DNA of 64,000 nucleotides. Source: Anaerolineaceae bacterium (GTDB taxonomy: Bacteria > Chloroflexota > Anaerolineae > Anaerolineales > Anaerolineaceae). The translations under genes and the position numbers were made by a program. Each line of letters starts with the position of its first letter. The first letter of the stretch is position 1. The stretch is from assembly GCA_018056725.1 (NCBI GenBank), contig JAGPFF010000003.1:18905-82904 (forward strand), in the 5' to 3' direction. The notes below the pieces were generated by a model. It ran no database searches and was not told where the DNA came from. It worked only from the letters and a program-made list of their open reading frames with translations. This document shows positions 7,603-17,296 of the stretch, piece after piece.

Positions 7603-9891
7603 ATGCCTCTGATTTGGCTTACCCTTTCTTTCTTATCCGGCATCCTCTTTTCAGGGGTGATGCCAATCAAAGCAACGGTTTGGGTGGGTATTGCCCTTGT
7701 GAGTGTCCTCGCGGGCATCATAATCCATCGTAGACAGTCTGTATACCACAACCGTTTCCCCGTTCCGGTCTTTTTTCTTTTGCTCGCATTTTCTCTGGGC
7801 GGGCTGCGTTTTCAAGCTGGTCAGATTCACCTCAATGCAAACTCGCTGGCAAAATTCAATGACCAGGGTGTATACACCTTCACTGCACGGGTCATCGCTC
7901 CACCTGACCGCAGAGAGGACGCGGTTTACCTTGACCTGAGCGTTTTGGAAATTGAAGATCCGCTTGCCAGTGACCCTGCCCAATCCGTCCTAGCCGTCTC
8001 CGGGAATGCCCGCGCCCGCTTTCCGATGGACGCTCCCTGGCAATATGGAGAAGTACTGCGATTCAGCGCCCAACCGGCAACCCCTTCCAGTGAAGGTCGG
8101 TTTTCGTACAAGGACTATCTGAACCGAAAGCAAATTTCCACACTGCTATATTCACCTCGAGCAGTGCAAAAAATTGAATCCGCTCCTGCGGTCTCGTTGC
8201 GATTCAGGCTGGAAGTCCTGCGCCAGCAATGCCAGCGCTGGCTTTTTCGTCTTTACCCTCAGCCGGAATCGGGTTTGCTCGCCGGCATTCTATTGGGGAG
8301 AGACCAGGACCTGCCCTCAAGCCTAGTGAGTGCCTACCAGCAAACTGGGACCGCTCACATTATCGCCATTTCAGGTTTTAATATGAGCCTGCTGGCACTT
8401 CTGCTCTATTCACTCTTCGGTCGTGTATGCAACCGGTATGCAGCTTCTTTGATTTCCGCAGCATTCCTGATTCTGTATACCGTCTTTGTTGGCGCTTCTC
8501 CCTCGGTAGTCCGCGCAGCCCTTATGGCAGTGATGGCATTTGGTGGACACCTTCTGGGTCGACGCCAATCCGGCGTAAACGCCCTCGCGTTTACCGCTAT
8601 GGTGATGACCTTGTTGGATCCCAATGTGCTTTGGGATATCAGTTTCCAACTTTCATTCGCCGCCACCCTGGGACTTGTCTTGTTTGCCGACCCCCTGACG
8701 GGTTGGGTGAACAAGCGCTTATCCGCCGTGTTCACGCCTGAAAAAGCCTCCCGCATCGCCCGACCACTTGGCGATTATGTGCTGCTTACGCTGGCGGCTC
8801 AGGTGATGACTCTGCCAATCATCGCCTGGCATTTTGGTCGCATATCCCTCAGCTCACTGCTTGCGAACCCTCTCATCCTTCCAGCGCAACCACCTCTGCT
8901 GGTTTTAGGGGGCGTAAGTGTGATGCTCGCTTTTATTAGCCCGGTCTTGGGGAAGGCCGCAGCTTTCTTCGCCTGGCCACTGGCGGCTTATTCAAATTTC
9001 ATTGCCTCAACCTTTACCAAAATTCAGGGTGCCAGTCTGATTGTGACTCCACAAGTTGCGCTCTGGCTGGCGATCCTGGCGGGATTATTGCTCGCTTTAT
9101 TTCTTTTTCGTAATTTTTTCTCGAAATTATTTGCGGGGAATTTGCACTGGGGATTATTTATTCTACTGCTGGGGATTTTTTCCACCGGTTCCTACCTCGT
9201 AAACCAGCCAGATGGGAAGCTGCATCTCAGCCTGCTGCGAACCGGCGCAGCTTCTTCCATCCTCTTGCAAACTCCTTCCGGTCGGGCAGTCCTTTTCGAC
9301 CCTCAGGATAGCGCCAATGAGCTCAGTGCCACCCTCGGGGGCGAACTTTCTCCCTGGCATTACCAGCTTGACCAGGTCTGGTTGACCGGGCGAAAGAAAA
9401 CCGATGTCCTGTCTGCCCTGCAGGAGCGAATCCCAATTCACACGCTTGTTCTGCCTCCAGTGGTTTATGGCATTGGCGCCGATTCTCCACCTTTAAAATT
9501 GCCTGAAGGGATGGAGCTGAGGAAGCTGCTCCCGGGCGCAACAGAAAGCTCCCTGACTGATCTGTCCATCCGGGTAATCGCCGAAAATCATCAGAATGCC
9601 GCACTGCTCATCACCTCGGCGGATGCCAGAATCCTCCTGCCCAACGGAGTGGATTATGCCTTAATCAAAGCGGCAGCTCCCGCTGCCCTTTCTGATCTTA
9701 CCCTTCTCGTCCTCACAGAGGAGGATCTCTCTTACATCCCGCCTCGTGTCTGGGAATCCCTCCAACCACGCGCTATTTTGTGGAATAGCGCCGCCATAAG
9801 CCCGGTGGAGGAATGGATCAGTCTGGACGGAGCCAACCGCCTCACATTAACCCTTGAGAACCAACAGGTTCTCCTCCCCGCGGAATCCTAA
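7603..9891 (+). CDS. comEC: ComEC/Rec2-family DNA uptake channel protein
   Basis: A 762-aa protein with an N-terminal ComEC region (DUF4131-like, residues about 30-190) and the competence membrane domain starting around GLLAGILLGRDQDLP. The diagnostic TGTAHIIAISGFNMSLLA segment follows. ComEC forms the inner-membrane channel for transforming DNA. The C-terminal third corresponds in position to the usual metallo-beta-lactamase-like domain. No HxHxDH metal motif is visible there, so that domain appears degenerate. No other competence genes are nearby, and whether the cell is competent cannot be told. Confidence 0.85.
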   Translation: MPLIWLTLSFLSGILFSGVMPIKATVWVGIALVSVLAGIIIHRRQSVYHNRFPVPVFFLLLAFSLGGLRFQAGQIHLNANSLAKFNDQGVYTFTARVIAPPDRREDAVYLDLSVLEIEDPLASDPAQSVLAVSGNARARFPMDAPWQYGEVLRFSAQPATPSSEGRFSYKDYLNRKQISTLLYSPRAVQKIESAPAVSLRFRLEVLRQQCQRWLFRLYPQPESGLLAGILLGRDQDLPSSLVSAYQQTGTAHIIAISGFNMSLLALLLYSLFGRVCNRYAASLISAAFLILYTVFVGASPSVVRAALMAVMAFGGHLLGRRQSGVNALAFTAMVMTLLDPNVLWDISFQLSFAATLGLVLFADPLTGWVNKRLSAVFTPEKASRIARPLGDYVLLTLAAQVMTLPIIAWHFGRISLSSLLANPLILPAQPPLLVLGGVSVMLAFISPVLGKAAAFFAWPLAAYSNFIASTFTKIQGASLIVTPQVALWLAILAGLLLALFLFRNFFSKLFAGNLHWGLFILLLGIFSTGSYLVNQPDGKLHLSLLRTGAASSILLQTPSGRAVLFDPQDSANELSATLGGELSPWHYQLDQVWLTGRKKTDVLSALQERIPIHTLVLPPVVYGIGADSPPLKLPEGMELRKLLPGATESSLTDLSIRVIAENHQNAALLITSADARILLPNGVDYALIKAAAPAALSDLTLLVLTEEDLSYIPPRVWESLQPRAILWNSAAISPVEEWISLDGANRLTLTLENQQVLLPAES

Positions 9892-10014
9892 CTTTCAGGT
9901 GAGACATCCTGGTCAATCACACGTGCTCCAAGTTGCTTTACAGACAAACCTGGTTATTAATTTCTAGAAATAATTCTCCCATAGGCACTGAAATCCAGGT
10001 GGGTTTTTTCAAAT

Positions 10015-10033
10015 CCTGTAAAATCATTACAGG
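10015..10033 (+). promoter_or_regulatory. short dyad upstream of the GT-C gene
   Basis: CCTGTAA and TTACAGG are perfect 7-base arms around AATCA, 25 bases before the next start codon. There is no U-run, so it is not an obvious terminator. It could be an operator or chance. Confidence 0.25.
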
Positions 10034-10057
10034 TGATTTCTTTACCCCACCCAAGCC

Positions 10058-11656
10058 ATGAACCAATCGCGCCGACCCGTTCTCCGCACCGTTTTATTTT
10101 ATGTTCTGCTCATCGCGGTAACATTGGTTGCCGCCTGGCTTGTTGGCTATTCCACCGAGTTCGCGCCCCAAGGTTTCAGTGATTCTGCTGAATATTTTTC
10201 CGCGGCGCGCAACTTTGCTTCCGGGCGCGGGCTGGGTACATATGATTCTTCGGGCAACTTCACCCGCCTGACCATTTTTGCCCCGCTTTACCCGCTGGTT
10301 TTAAGCCTCTTTATCAAATTCAATGTGGATCCAATCTCTGCCTCCCGGGTGATAGATATTGTCACCTTTTCCGGAATGGTGTTCTTTTCCGGTTGGCTAC
10401 TTTTTCGTCTCACTCAATCCGTGCCCACAGCTCTTGGAACTTCCTTGTTGCTGACTACCTCCCTCCCGCTGTTCAAGAATTTCACCAGCCTTATGTCCGA
10501 ACCTCTCGCCATCAGTCTGGGGATGATCGGATTTCTTTATTCTCTTCTCTTCGTGGCGCAGGGAAAGTTTCGTTTCCTGTACCTTTCCGCTGTCTTAACC
10601 GGGTTGGCAGCTTTTTCGCGTTATGCCTTTCTGGCTGTTCCAGTGGCAGGTTGTCTGGTCATTCTCTTTTTTCACTCTGGCGCTTTCAGTAAACGGCTTA
10701 AGTCCTTTTTGCTTTATGGTTTGATCAGCATCGGTCCAATGTTACTGTGGCTCCTGCTGGAATGGCTGCAAAGGGGGTCTGTGGGTTCGCGCGGGTTTTC
10801 CAGCAAGGCGCTGCTTGCCAAGTCCATTGAGGCTTTCCGCGGTATAAAAGAGGTTGCCAAGTACTGGCTCCCTTATCGCAGTGATACTATTCCGGGTCTG
10901 CGCGCTGACCTGATGAGCCCCCTGATTCTGCTTGGCTTCTGCATTCTGGTGGCTGTGGCAGGGATATTCGCCTTGCGCAACTTTCGCCAAAAGGATCCCC
11001 GTTTACGGTCTCCCGCAATCATACTGGGTGGATTTCTTATCCTGTTCCTTACTTATCTGGCTGCAATCCTTGTCGCTTACATCACCACAAGTTCCTTTCC
11101 GCTCAATGAACGCATCCTTTCGCCCTCTCTCCCGTCCTTGTTTGGGGTTTTAATGGCAGCCATTCTGGTTCTGGATCGTGCCGTGAAACCTCTGACTGCC
11201 TGGTTTTCAGGGGTAGGCAGCTTGCTCCTTGTGGCATTGTTCATAGCCTACTATGCTGATCCAATCCACCGTTACACTGTTGCCGTCAACTCTTACCCGG
11301 ATGGATTTGCCTCTCCACTCTGGAAGGATCAAGAGATCTTCAACCAGATTGCAGATCACACGTTTACGGCAGCAGATATGGTTTTTTCGAACGGTCCGGA
11401 TATGGTCGTTTTCTACAACAATTTCGCTCCTCATTATTTGACCCACTCTTATGTTTCCGGAACAGCAAATCAGGATTTGGATCCACTGCAGGAATGCCGT
11501 TTTTATATTCTCTTTCCGCCTGAGAACATTGATCGTTTTCAACGCCGGGAGGACCCTATCAGCCGTGCGGATATTGCGCGTCTTAAATCCATGCTGGCGG
11601 CAGAGTATAGCGGAGAGGATGGCTTGATCCTTGCCAGTTCAGCCTGCCAAAAGTAA
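10058..11656 (+). CDS. GT-C family membrane glycosyltransferase-like protein
   Basis: A 532-aa protein with about a dozen hydrophobic segments. After the first membrane helix there is an acidic loop (GFSDSAEYF, Asp near residue 42), followed by LTIFAPLYPLVLSLF. This is the usual architecture of lipid-phosphate-sugar dependent GT-C enzymes (PMT/ArnT-like). The C-terminus is a soluble extracytoplasmic tail. Neither the donor nor the acceptor can be deduced. A similar protein of unknown function follows at 11710. Confidence 0.6.
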   Translation: MNQSRRPVLRTVLFYVLLIAVTLVAAWLVGYSTEFAPQGFSDSAEYFSAARNFASGRGLGTYDSSGNFTRLTIFAPLYPLVLSLFIKFNVDPISASRVIDIVTFSGMVFFSGWLLFRLTQSVPTALGTSLLLTTSLPLFKNFTSLMSEPLAISLGMIGFLYSLLFVAQGKFRFLYLSAVLTGLAAFSRYAFLAVPVAGCLVILFFHSGAFSKRLKSFLLYGLISIGPMLLWLLLEWLQRGSVGSRGFSSKALLAKSIEAFRGIKEVAKYWLPYRSDTIPGLRADLMSPLILLGFCILVAVAGIFALRNFRQKDPRLRSPAIILGGFLILFLTYLAAILVAYITTSSFPLNERILSPSLPSLFGVLMAAILVLDRAVKPLTAWFSGVGSLLLVALFIAYYADPIHRYTVAVNSYPDGFASPLWKDQEIFNQIADHTFTAADMVFSNGPDMVVFYNNFAPHYLTHSYVSGTANQDLDPLQECRFYILFPPENIDRFQRREDPISRADIARLKSMLAAEYSGEDGLILASSACQK

Positions 11657-11709
11657 AATCTCCTTTTCTGATTGGTTTAGGCTAGAATTAGACGAATGGA
11701 ATCCCTGAT

Positions 11710-13239
11710 ATGAAACAACAAAACCCGAAATTTCTCCGTTATCTACTTCCTTCCATTTCAGTTTTACTTTGGATGATCACCTTTGTGGGCGTACTGGTGA
11801 ATGGTCCGAAAATGATCAACGGAGATGGCGATCTCGGACGTCACATTACCGTTGGCAATTACATTCTTTCCAATCATGTCATTCCTTTAACGGATGTGTT
11901 CTCGCACACCATGACCGGCGAACCACTTACTCCGCATGAGTGGTTATCCGAGGTGCTTTTTGCTCTTGCCCATCGCATCATGGGGTTGGATGGCGCCATT
12001 CTCCTTGCTGCCGTCGTAATCGCCACGTCATTCTGGCTGACATTTCGGCACAGCAGCCGCGGGAGGAAATCCTATTTTGTTTTAATCATCACCACCCTCC
12101 TGATCCTCCTTACCTCATCCATTCACTGGCTTTCACGACCCCATATTTTTACCTTTCTGATGCTGGCACTCTGGTTAATGGTGTTGGAAGATCTGGTGGA
12201 GGGGAAGACAGGGCGCTGGGTCTGGCTCCCGGTGATCATGCTTTTTTGGGTCAATCTGCATGGTGCTTTTATTGCCGGTTTTGCCACCTGGGCACTTTAT
12301 GCAGCCGGGCTGGTATGGGATCGAGTTTTGTTTAAGACAAGCGAAGACACACCTCTGCCGGCAGGATTTTGGCGTGCCTTCCTCCTCGGGGGTGGTATAT
12401 CTTTGCTTGTCACCCTGATAAACCCTGCCGGGACGGGTATTTGGAGCACCAGTGTGGGCTACGTAGCCAACCGTTTTCTGGTAGATCATACCGTGGAGTA
12501 CATGGCTCCGGACTTTCACAACCCGGATTTAATTCCTTTTCTGATTTTTATTGCCGTTTTGATCCTCTCCCTCGGCTTAAAGCGGAAAAAAGTTCGTGCC
12601 GAGTGGCTGATTCCTTCCACAGCCTGGCTGATCATGGCACTTTACAGCCAGCGCAACATTCCCCTCTTCGTCATTGTCGCCGCCCCGCTGCTGGCTGAAA
12701 GCCTGGAGGAGATTTTCTTCGCATACGCCGAAAAGAGTAAATTTATCTCTGCCTGTCTTCAACGCGACCGCAATCTATTTACTCTGAACACTTCCCTTCA
12801 GGGAGGCGTGTTGCTGGTTTTGGTTGTATTCCTTTCGATCATCGGTCTTCGTGCTGGAATGAAATTTGACCAGAAGCAGCTTGGCAATACCTACGATCCT
12901 GAAAAATTCCCTGTGGCAGCGGTGGACTGGCTTGAAACTCATCCTCAAGACGGGGAAATGTTTAATTATTTCATCTGGGGAGGTTATTTGCTCTACCGTG
13001 AATGGCCAGATCTGCAGGTTTTTATCGATGGTCAAACAGACTTTTACGGTGAAACCTTGAGCCGCGAATACCTGTCCGTACTTGCTCTTGACCCGGAGTG
13101 GGAGGAAATCCTTACCCGCCGTCACGTGGACTGGGTAATTCTACCGGTCGAAGAGTTGGCAGCCCGCACCCTTATTCAATCTCCTGACTGGACGGTGGTG
13201 TACAAGGATTCCACCACCGTCATTGTCCACCGGGATTGA
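11710..13239 (+). CDS. multi-pass membrane protein, unknown function
   Basis: A 509-aa product with about eleven hydrophobic segments and a periplasm-type C-terminal domain (from about residue 400). An early loop after helix 1 carries GDGDLGRHITVGNYI, reminiscent of the acidic loop of GT-C enzymes, and PHEWLSEVLFALAH follows. I do not recognise a named family with confidence. The position next to a GT-C gene suggests envelope glycan or glycolipid work. No strong ribosome site precedes the ATG. Confidence 0.55.
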   Translation: MKQQNPKFLRYLLPSISVLLWMITFVGVLVNGPKMINGDGDLGRHITVGNYILSNHVIPLTDVFSHTMTGEPLTPHEWLSEVLFALAHRIMGLDGAILLAAVVIATSFWLTFRHSSRGRKSYFVLIITTLLILLTSSIHWLSRPHIFTFLMLALWLMVLEDLVEGKTGRWVWLPVIMLFWVNLHGAFIAGFATWALYAAGLVWDRVLFKTSEDTPLPAGFWRAFLLGGGISLLVTLINPAGTGIWSTSVGYVANRFLVDHTVEYMAPDFHNPDLIPFLIFIAVLILSLGLKRKKVRAEWLIPSTAWLIMALYSQRNIPLFVIVAAPLLAESLEEIFFAYAEKSKFISACLQRDRNLFTLNTSLQGGVLLVLVVFLSIIGLRAGMKFDQKQLGNTYDPEKFPVAAVDWLETHPQDGEMFNYFIWGGYLLYREWPDLQVFIDGQTDFYGETLSREYLSVLALDPEWEEILTRRHVDWVILPVEELAARTLIQSPDWTVVYKDSTTVIVHRD

Positions 13240-13368
13240 TTCTTGCATCCGTTCCGGATCATGCCCCGCCAATTCATCGAATCAAACCGCACTTATCCGT
13301 GTTATTATCAAAAACAGTGAATCATTCCCTTAAATCCCATCCATTTTTCAATTGAAAAGGTGAGCCCC

Positions 13369-14490
13369 ATGACAGTAGAAATCAAGGAAGTCACGACCTT
13401 GCGCCAGTTAAAGACCTTTATCAAGTTCCCCTTATCTATTTATAAAGCGAACCCTTATTATGTACCAGCCATGTATGGAGATGAATTGAATACGTTACGC
13501 AAGGACCGCAACCCCGCCTTTGAAGATGCCAGGGCTCGCTACTGGCTGGCATACCGCTCCGGTAAAGTTGTGGGGCGCGTGGCAGCAATGATTATTCCCA
13601 AGGAAAAGAGCAAATGGGGAGTAAACCTGATGCGCTTCGGATGGATTGATTTTATTGATGATGCGGAAGTGGTCAGGGCGCTGATGGACACAGTGGAAGC
13701 TTGGGCAAAAGAAGAGGGAACAGATGGCGTCCATGGTCCTCTGGGGTTCACCGACCTGGACCGCGAAGGGATGTTGGTGGAAGGATTCAACGAAGTGACC
13801 ACGCTGGCGACAATCTACAACTATCCCTATTATCCCAAACGCCTTGAAGAGTTGGGGTACACCAAGGATGTGGACTGGCTCGACCATGAATTTTTCGTCA
13901 CCAATCGTTCGGAAGAAAAGATAAGAAAAGCTGCTGAACTCGTGGCAAAAAAGAACAATGTGCATTTACTGACCGGAAGCAAGAAAGACCTGATTAAGAT
14001 TGCCCCACAGATTTTTGAAATCGTGGATGAAGCTTATCGTAATTTATACGGTACTGTGCCGCTTTCTCCAAAACAGGTGCAGATGTACATTAATACCTAC
14101 CTCACTTTTGTGATTCTTGATTTCATCCCGGTGGTTTTGGATGAAAACAACCGGGTTGTTGCCTTTGGCATTACTTTTCCTTCCTTTTCAAAAGCCCTGC
14201 AAAAATCCAGGGGATATATGTTTCCCTTCGGATTCATTCACTTTTTGCAAGCCTTGAGGAAAAACGACCGGGCTGATTTCTACCTGGTGGGGGTGAGGGA
14301 TGAATACCGCCGTAGCGGGATCACCGCACTAATCATGAATCAGGTGCTGCACACGTTTTTGGAGCACGGAATCAAGTACATGGAATCCAACCTCACCCTC
14401 GAAACCAACCTGGATATTCTGGCGATGTGGAAATACCTTGATAACCGCCAGCACAAACGCCACCGCTGCTATATCAAGCGTTTTGCCTGA
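13369..14490 (+). CDS. GNAT-like acyltransferase family protein, copy 1
   Basis: A soluble protein of 373 aa. The C-terminal half resembles a GNAT fold, with DFYLVGVRDEYRRSGITALIMN corresponding to the acyl-CoA binding region (R-x-x-G). A distinctive GWIDFIDD ... GPLGFTDLDREGMLVEGFNE block lies in the first half. The ATG at 13369 is preferred over the in-frame GTG at 13360 because AAAAGGTGA sits at a good distance. The next gene is a close paralogue, so this is a tandem duplication. The substrate is unknown. Confidence 0.65.
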   Translation: MTVEIKEVTTLRQLKTFIKFPLSIYKANPYYVPAMYGDELNTLRKDRNPAFEDARARYWLAYRSGKVVGRVAAMIIPKEKSKWGVNLMRFGWIDFIDDAEVVRALMDTVEAWAKEEGTDGVHGPLGFTDLDREGMLVEGFNEVTTLATIYNYPYYPKRLEELGYTKDVDWLDHEFFVTNRSEEKIRKAAELVAKKNNVHLLTGSKKDLIKIAPQIFEIVDEAYRNLYGTVPLSPKQVQMYINTYLTFVILDFIPVVLDENNRVVAFGITFPSFSKALQKSRGYMFPFGFIHFLQALRKNDRADFYLVGVRDEYRRSGITALIMNQVLHTFLEHGIKYMESNLTLETNLDILAMWKYLDNRQHKRHRCYIKRFA

Positions 14491-14518
14491 TACCCGACTC
14501 TATAGAGCGCAGGATGCC

Positions 14519-15673
14519 ATGACCATCGAGATTAAAGAGGTTCAAACCCGCAACGACCTGAAAAGGTTCAGCTACTTCGTACGTTCTCTTTACAAAGGGA
14601 ACCCGTATTGGGTTCCCCCCATTTATAAAAATGTGATCAACACCTTTGACCCCGCCCGGAACGCTGCCTATGAATACAGCCAATCGCGGCAATGGCTGGC
14701 GCTTAAAGATGGAAAAATCGTCGGGAGGGTTGCCGCCATTTTAAGCGAGGGGCACCGCCTGCGTTGGAATCAGGCGTATATGCGCTTTGGCTGGTTGGAT
14801 TTCATCGACGATGAGGCTGTCTCGAAAGCATTGCTTGACACAGTGGAAGACTGGGCACACGAAAAAGGTTGCACTGCCATCCATGGTCCGCTCGGGTTTA
14901 CCGATATGGATCAGGCGGGGATGCTCGTTGAAGGCTTCAACGAAATGGGTACCATGGCGACGATCTACAACCATGCCTATTACTCCATGCATATGGAAAA
15001 TCTCGGCTACACAAAAGATACGGACTGGATCGAATTTGAACTGCGCGTGCCTGCCCAGCCTGACCCTAAAATAGCTCATCTGGCTTCCATTATCTTGCGA
15101 CGCGAAAATCTTCGCCTGGTAACCTTCACGAAGAAAAGTGAAATCCTGCCTTATGCCAAACGGATCTTCGCCCTCTTCAATGAAAGTTACCGCAACCTGT
15201 ATGGTTATGTGCCTCTTAATGACCGCCAGGTGGAGGAATATACCAAACAGTATTTCGGTTTTATCCAACCGGAGTTTCTGCCTGTGGTGGAAGATGCCGC
15301 CGGGGACATCGTTGCCTTTGGAATTACCATGCCTTCCCTCGCCCGTGCCTTGCAGAGAGCGGGCGGGGAACTCTTTCCTTTTGGCTTTCTTCACCTTTTG
15401 AGAGCCAACAAGGTGAATGATCGCGCTGATCTTTACCTGATCGCCGTAAAACCGGAGTATCAGGGTAAAGGCGTCAATGCTGTTCTGATCGATACCATTT
15501 CCAGGGTTTTCATCAAAAACGGTATTCATATCGTTGAATCGAACCCGGAACTCGAAACCAACCATCTGGTACAGGGGCAGTGGAAGCATTTCGAAAGCCG
15601 CCAGCATAAGCGCCGCCGCTGTTATATCAAGCACTTGCAAGCCACCCCTGAAGAAATCCCCTCTGCCACCTGA
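14519..15673 (+). CDS. GNAT-like acyltransferase family protein, copy 2
   Basis: A 384-aa paralogue of the preceding gene. It shares the GPLGFTD-D-x-x-GMLVEGFNE block, the ATIYN-x-x-YY segment, the LYLIAVKPEYQGKGVNAVLID acyl-CoA site (canonical Q-x-x-G-x-G) and the QHKRRRCYIKHL end. The ATG at 14519 is chosen because the earlier in-frame start at 14438 overlaps the end of copy 1 in another frame. The acyl-CoA site is closer to the GNAT consensus here than in copy 1, which suggests the two copies have diverged in function. Confidence 0.65.
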   Translation: MTIEIKEVQTRNDLKRFSYFVRSLYKGNPYWVPPIYKNVINTFDPARNAAYEYSQSRQWLALKDGKIVGRVAAILSEGHRLRWNQAYMRFGWLDFIDDEAVSKALLDTVEDWAHEKGCTAIHGPLGFTDMDQAGMLVEGFNEMGTMATIYNHAYYSMHMENLGYTKDTDWIEFELRVPAQPDPKIAHLASIILRRENLRLVTFTKKSEILPYAKRIFALFNESYRNLYGYVPLNDRQVEEYTKQYFGFIQPEFLPVVEDAAGDIVAFGITMPSLARALQRAGGELFPFGFLHLLRANKVNDRADLYLIAVKPEYQGKGVNAVLIDTISRVFIKNGIHIVESNPELETNHLVQGQWKHFESRQHKRRRCYIKHLQATPEEIPSAT

Positions 15674-15842
15674 AAACAATCAACATGCGGCGAGTAACAA
15701 TTCAGGTAAAACGAGCGCTGGATTCTCAGAAATTTTTCCAGTCGATCACCCCTCTTTAAGACCTTAAGCTTTTCTTTGCCGCGGTTGTTCATCCCATTTT
15801 TAAGATGCTCCCCGCTTCGGGGATGCCCCGCGCGCTTATGGG

Positions 15843-15855
15843 TATAATTAGCGTA
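15843..15855 (+). promoter_or_regulatory. -10 element of radA, likely leaderless transcript
   Basis: TATAAT at 15843-15848 lies only six bases before the radA ATG at 15855. Transcription would therefore start at or within a base or two of the start codon. No Shine-Dalgarno sequence can fit in between. A GC-rich dyad (TCCCCG/CGGGGA) lies about 30 bases further upstream. Confidence 0.5.
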
Positions 15856-17273
15856 TGCCCAAAACCACCAGCCAGTTTGTCTGTCAACAATGTGGTAAAG
15901 TCGTGCCCCGTCCGTTGGGGAAATGTCCGCAATGTGGCGGATGGGATACCTTCGTAGAAGAAATCATTTACACCCACGTGGAGCCAGCCAGGGCGCCACT
16001 GCGCGGAATGAACGCTCGTTCATCACCCCGCAGGATGGGTGACATCCAAGGTGATGTTGAAGAACGTATTCCTTTGCCAATCGGTGAATTTGCGCGTGTA
16101 TTGGGTGGGGGTGTGGTTCCTGGTTCCATCGTTCTTGTTGGCGGAGACCCGGGGATTGGAAAATCCACGCTCCTGCTGCAAATGGCGCTTGAAATGACCG
16201 GCACGCGCGATGCTGCCGGCAAAAAAGTGCTTTATGTTTCGGGCGAAGAGTCGGAGCGCCAGATTAAAGCCCGCGCTCTACGCCTGACCCGTCTTGCCGG
16301 AGAAAACAATCCGAGTGAATTCAGCGAGGAGCTGCTGCTTCTCACTGAAACCAATCTTGAGCTCATCCTGGAACACGTGCGCGCAATCAAACCGGATCTA
16401 TTAATTGTGGACTCGATCCAGACGGTTTACCTGCCAGAAATGAACTCCACTGCCGGGTCGGTCAGCCAGGTAAGAGAATGCGCCAACCAGTTGCGTGAGC
16501 TGGCAAAGACCAGCGGCATGGCAGTTTTTCTGGTGGGGCATGTCACAAAAGAAGGGGTCATCGCAGGACCGCGGGTTTTGGAACACATTGTGGATACCGT
16601 GCTTTATCTGGAAGGCGATCGCTTTCAATCTTACCGCCTGTTGCGTTCGGTGAAAAATCGTTTCGGCGCTACTGCGGAAGTAGGCGTCTTCGAAATGCGT
16701 GACCGCGGCATGGTGGAAGTAACGAATCCGTCCGAAGCCTTTCTGGCAGAACGCCTGGTCAATGCGCCTGGTTCTTCCATTGCTGTTACCATGGAAGGCA
16801 CCCGACCTTTGCTGGTGGAGATGCAGGGACTTACCAGCCCCAGTAACCTTGGCAATCCCCGCCGTACCCCCAACGGGGTGGATTTTAACCGTTTACTACT
16901 CATCATCGCTGTGCTCACGCGCAGGTTGGGTTACCGCCTTGCGGAGCAGGATGTTTTTGTCAACGTGATTGGCGGTTTGCAAGTGAGCGAACCAGCCGCC
17001 GACCTGGCGATTGCGGCGGCAATCGCCTCCTCAATGAAGGATTTACCGGTAAAAGCGGATACAGTGTTTATCGGCGAAGTAGGGCTTTCGGGCGAACTGC
17101 GCTGGGTAGGTCAGATGAACGCCCGCCTGCGCGAAGCCGCCAAACTTGGTTTCCGCACCGCCATAATCCCGCGGCGGCTCAGGCAGGGGGAATCTCTGCC
17201 GAATACCATCGAGATTAAAGAAGCGCGATCATTAAGAGAAGCGCTTCAATTGGCGTTAATTTCATCAACGTAA
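15855..17273 (+). CDS. radA: DNA repair protein RadA (Sms)
   Basis: RadA is a RecA-like ATPase that promotes branch migration in recombination. The 472-aa product starts with a four-Cys zinc finger (CQQCGK ... CPQCGGW), then Walker A GGDPGIGKST near residue 95. The RadA-specific KNRFGATAEVGVF block follows near residue 265. The C-terminal domain is the Lon-protease-like fold seen in all RadA proteins. Length is normal. The expected promoter is almost on the start codon. Confidence 0.95.
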   Translation: MPKTTSQFVCQQCGKVVPRPLGKCPQCGGWDTFVEEIIYTHVEPARAPLRGMNARSSPRRMGDIQGDVEERIPLPIGEFARVLGGGVVPGSIVLVGGDPGIGKSTLLLQMALEMTGTRDAAGKKVLYVSGEESERQIKARALRLTRLAGENNPSEFSEELLLLTETNLELILEHVRAIKPDLLIVDSIQTVYLPEMNSTAGSVSQVRECANQLRELAKTSGMAVFLVGHVTKEGVIAGPRVLEHIVDTVLYLEGDRFQSYRLLRSVKNRFGATAEVGVFEMRDRGMVEVTNPSEAFLAERLVNAPGSSIAVTMEGTRPLLVEMQGLTSPSNLGNPRRTPNGVDFNRLLLIIAVLTRRLGYRLAEQDVFVNVIGGLQVSEPAADLAIAAAIASSMKDLPVKADTVFIGEVGLSGELRWVGQMNARLREAAKLGFRTAIIPRRLRQGESLPNTIEIKEARSLREALQLALISST

Positions 17274-17296
17274 TCAGATTAATATCGGAGGAACAA

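Noticed and set aside
14741..15679. 312-aa open frame on the - strand opposite the second GNAT-like gene
   Set aside because: Fully antisense to a convincing gene, rich in His and Gln from complementary codons, no family pattern.
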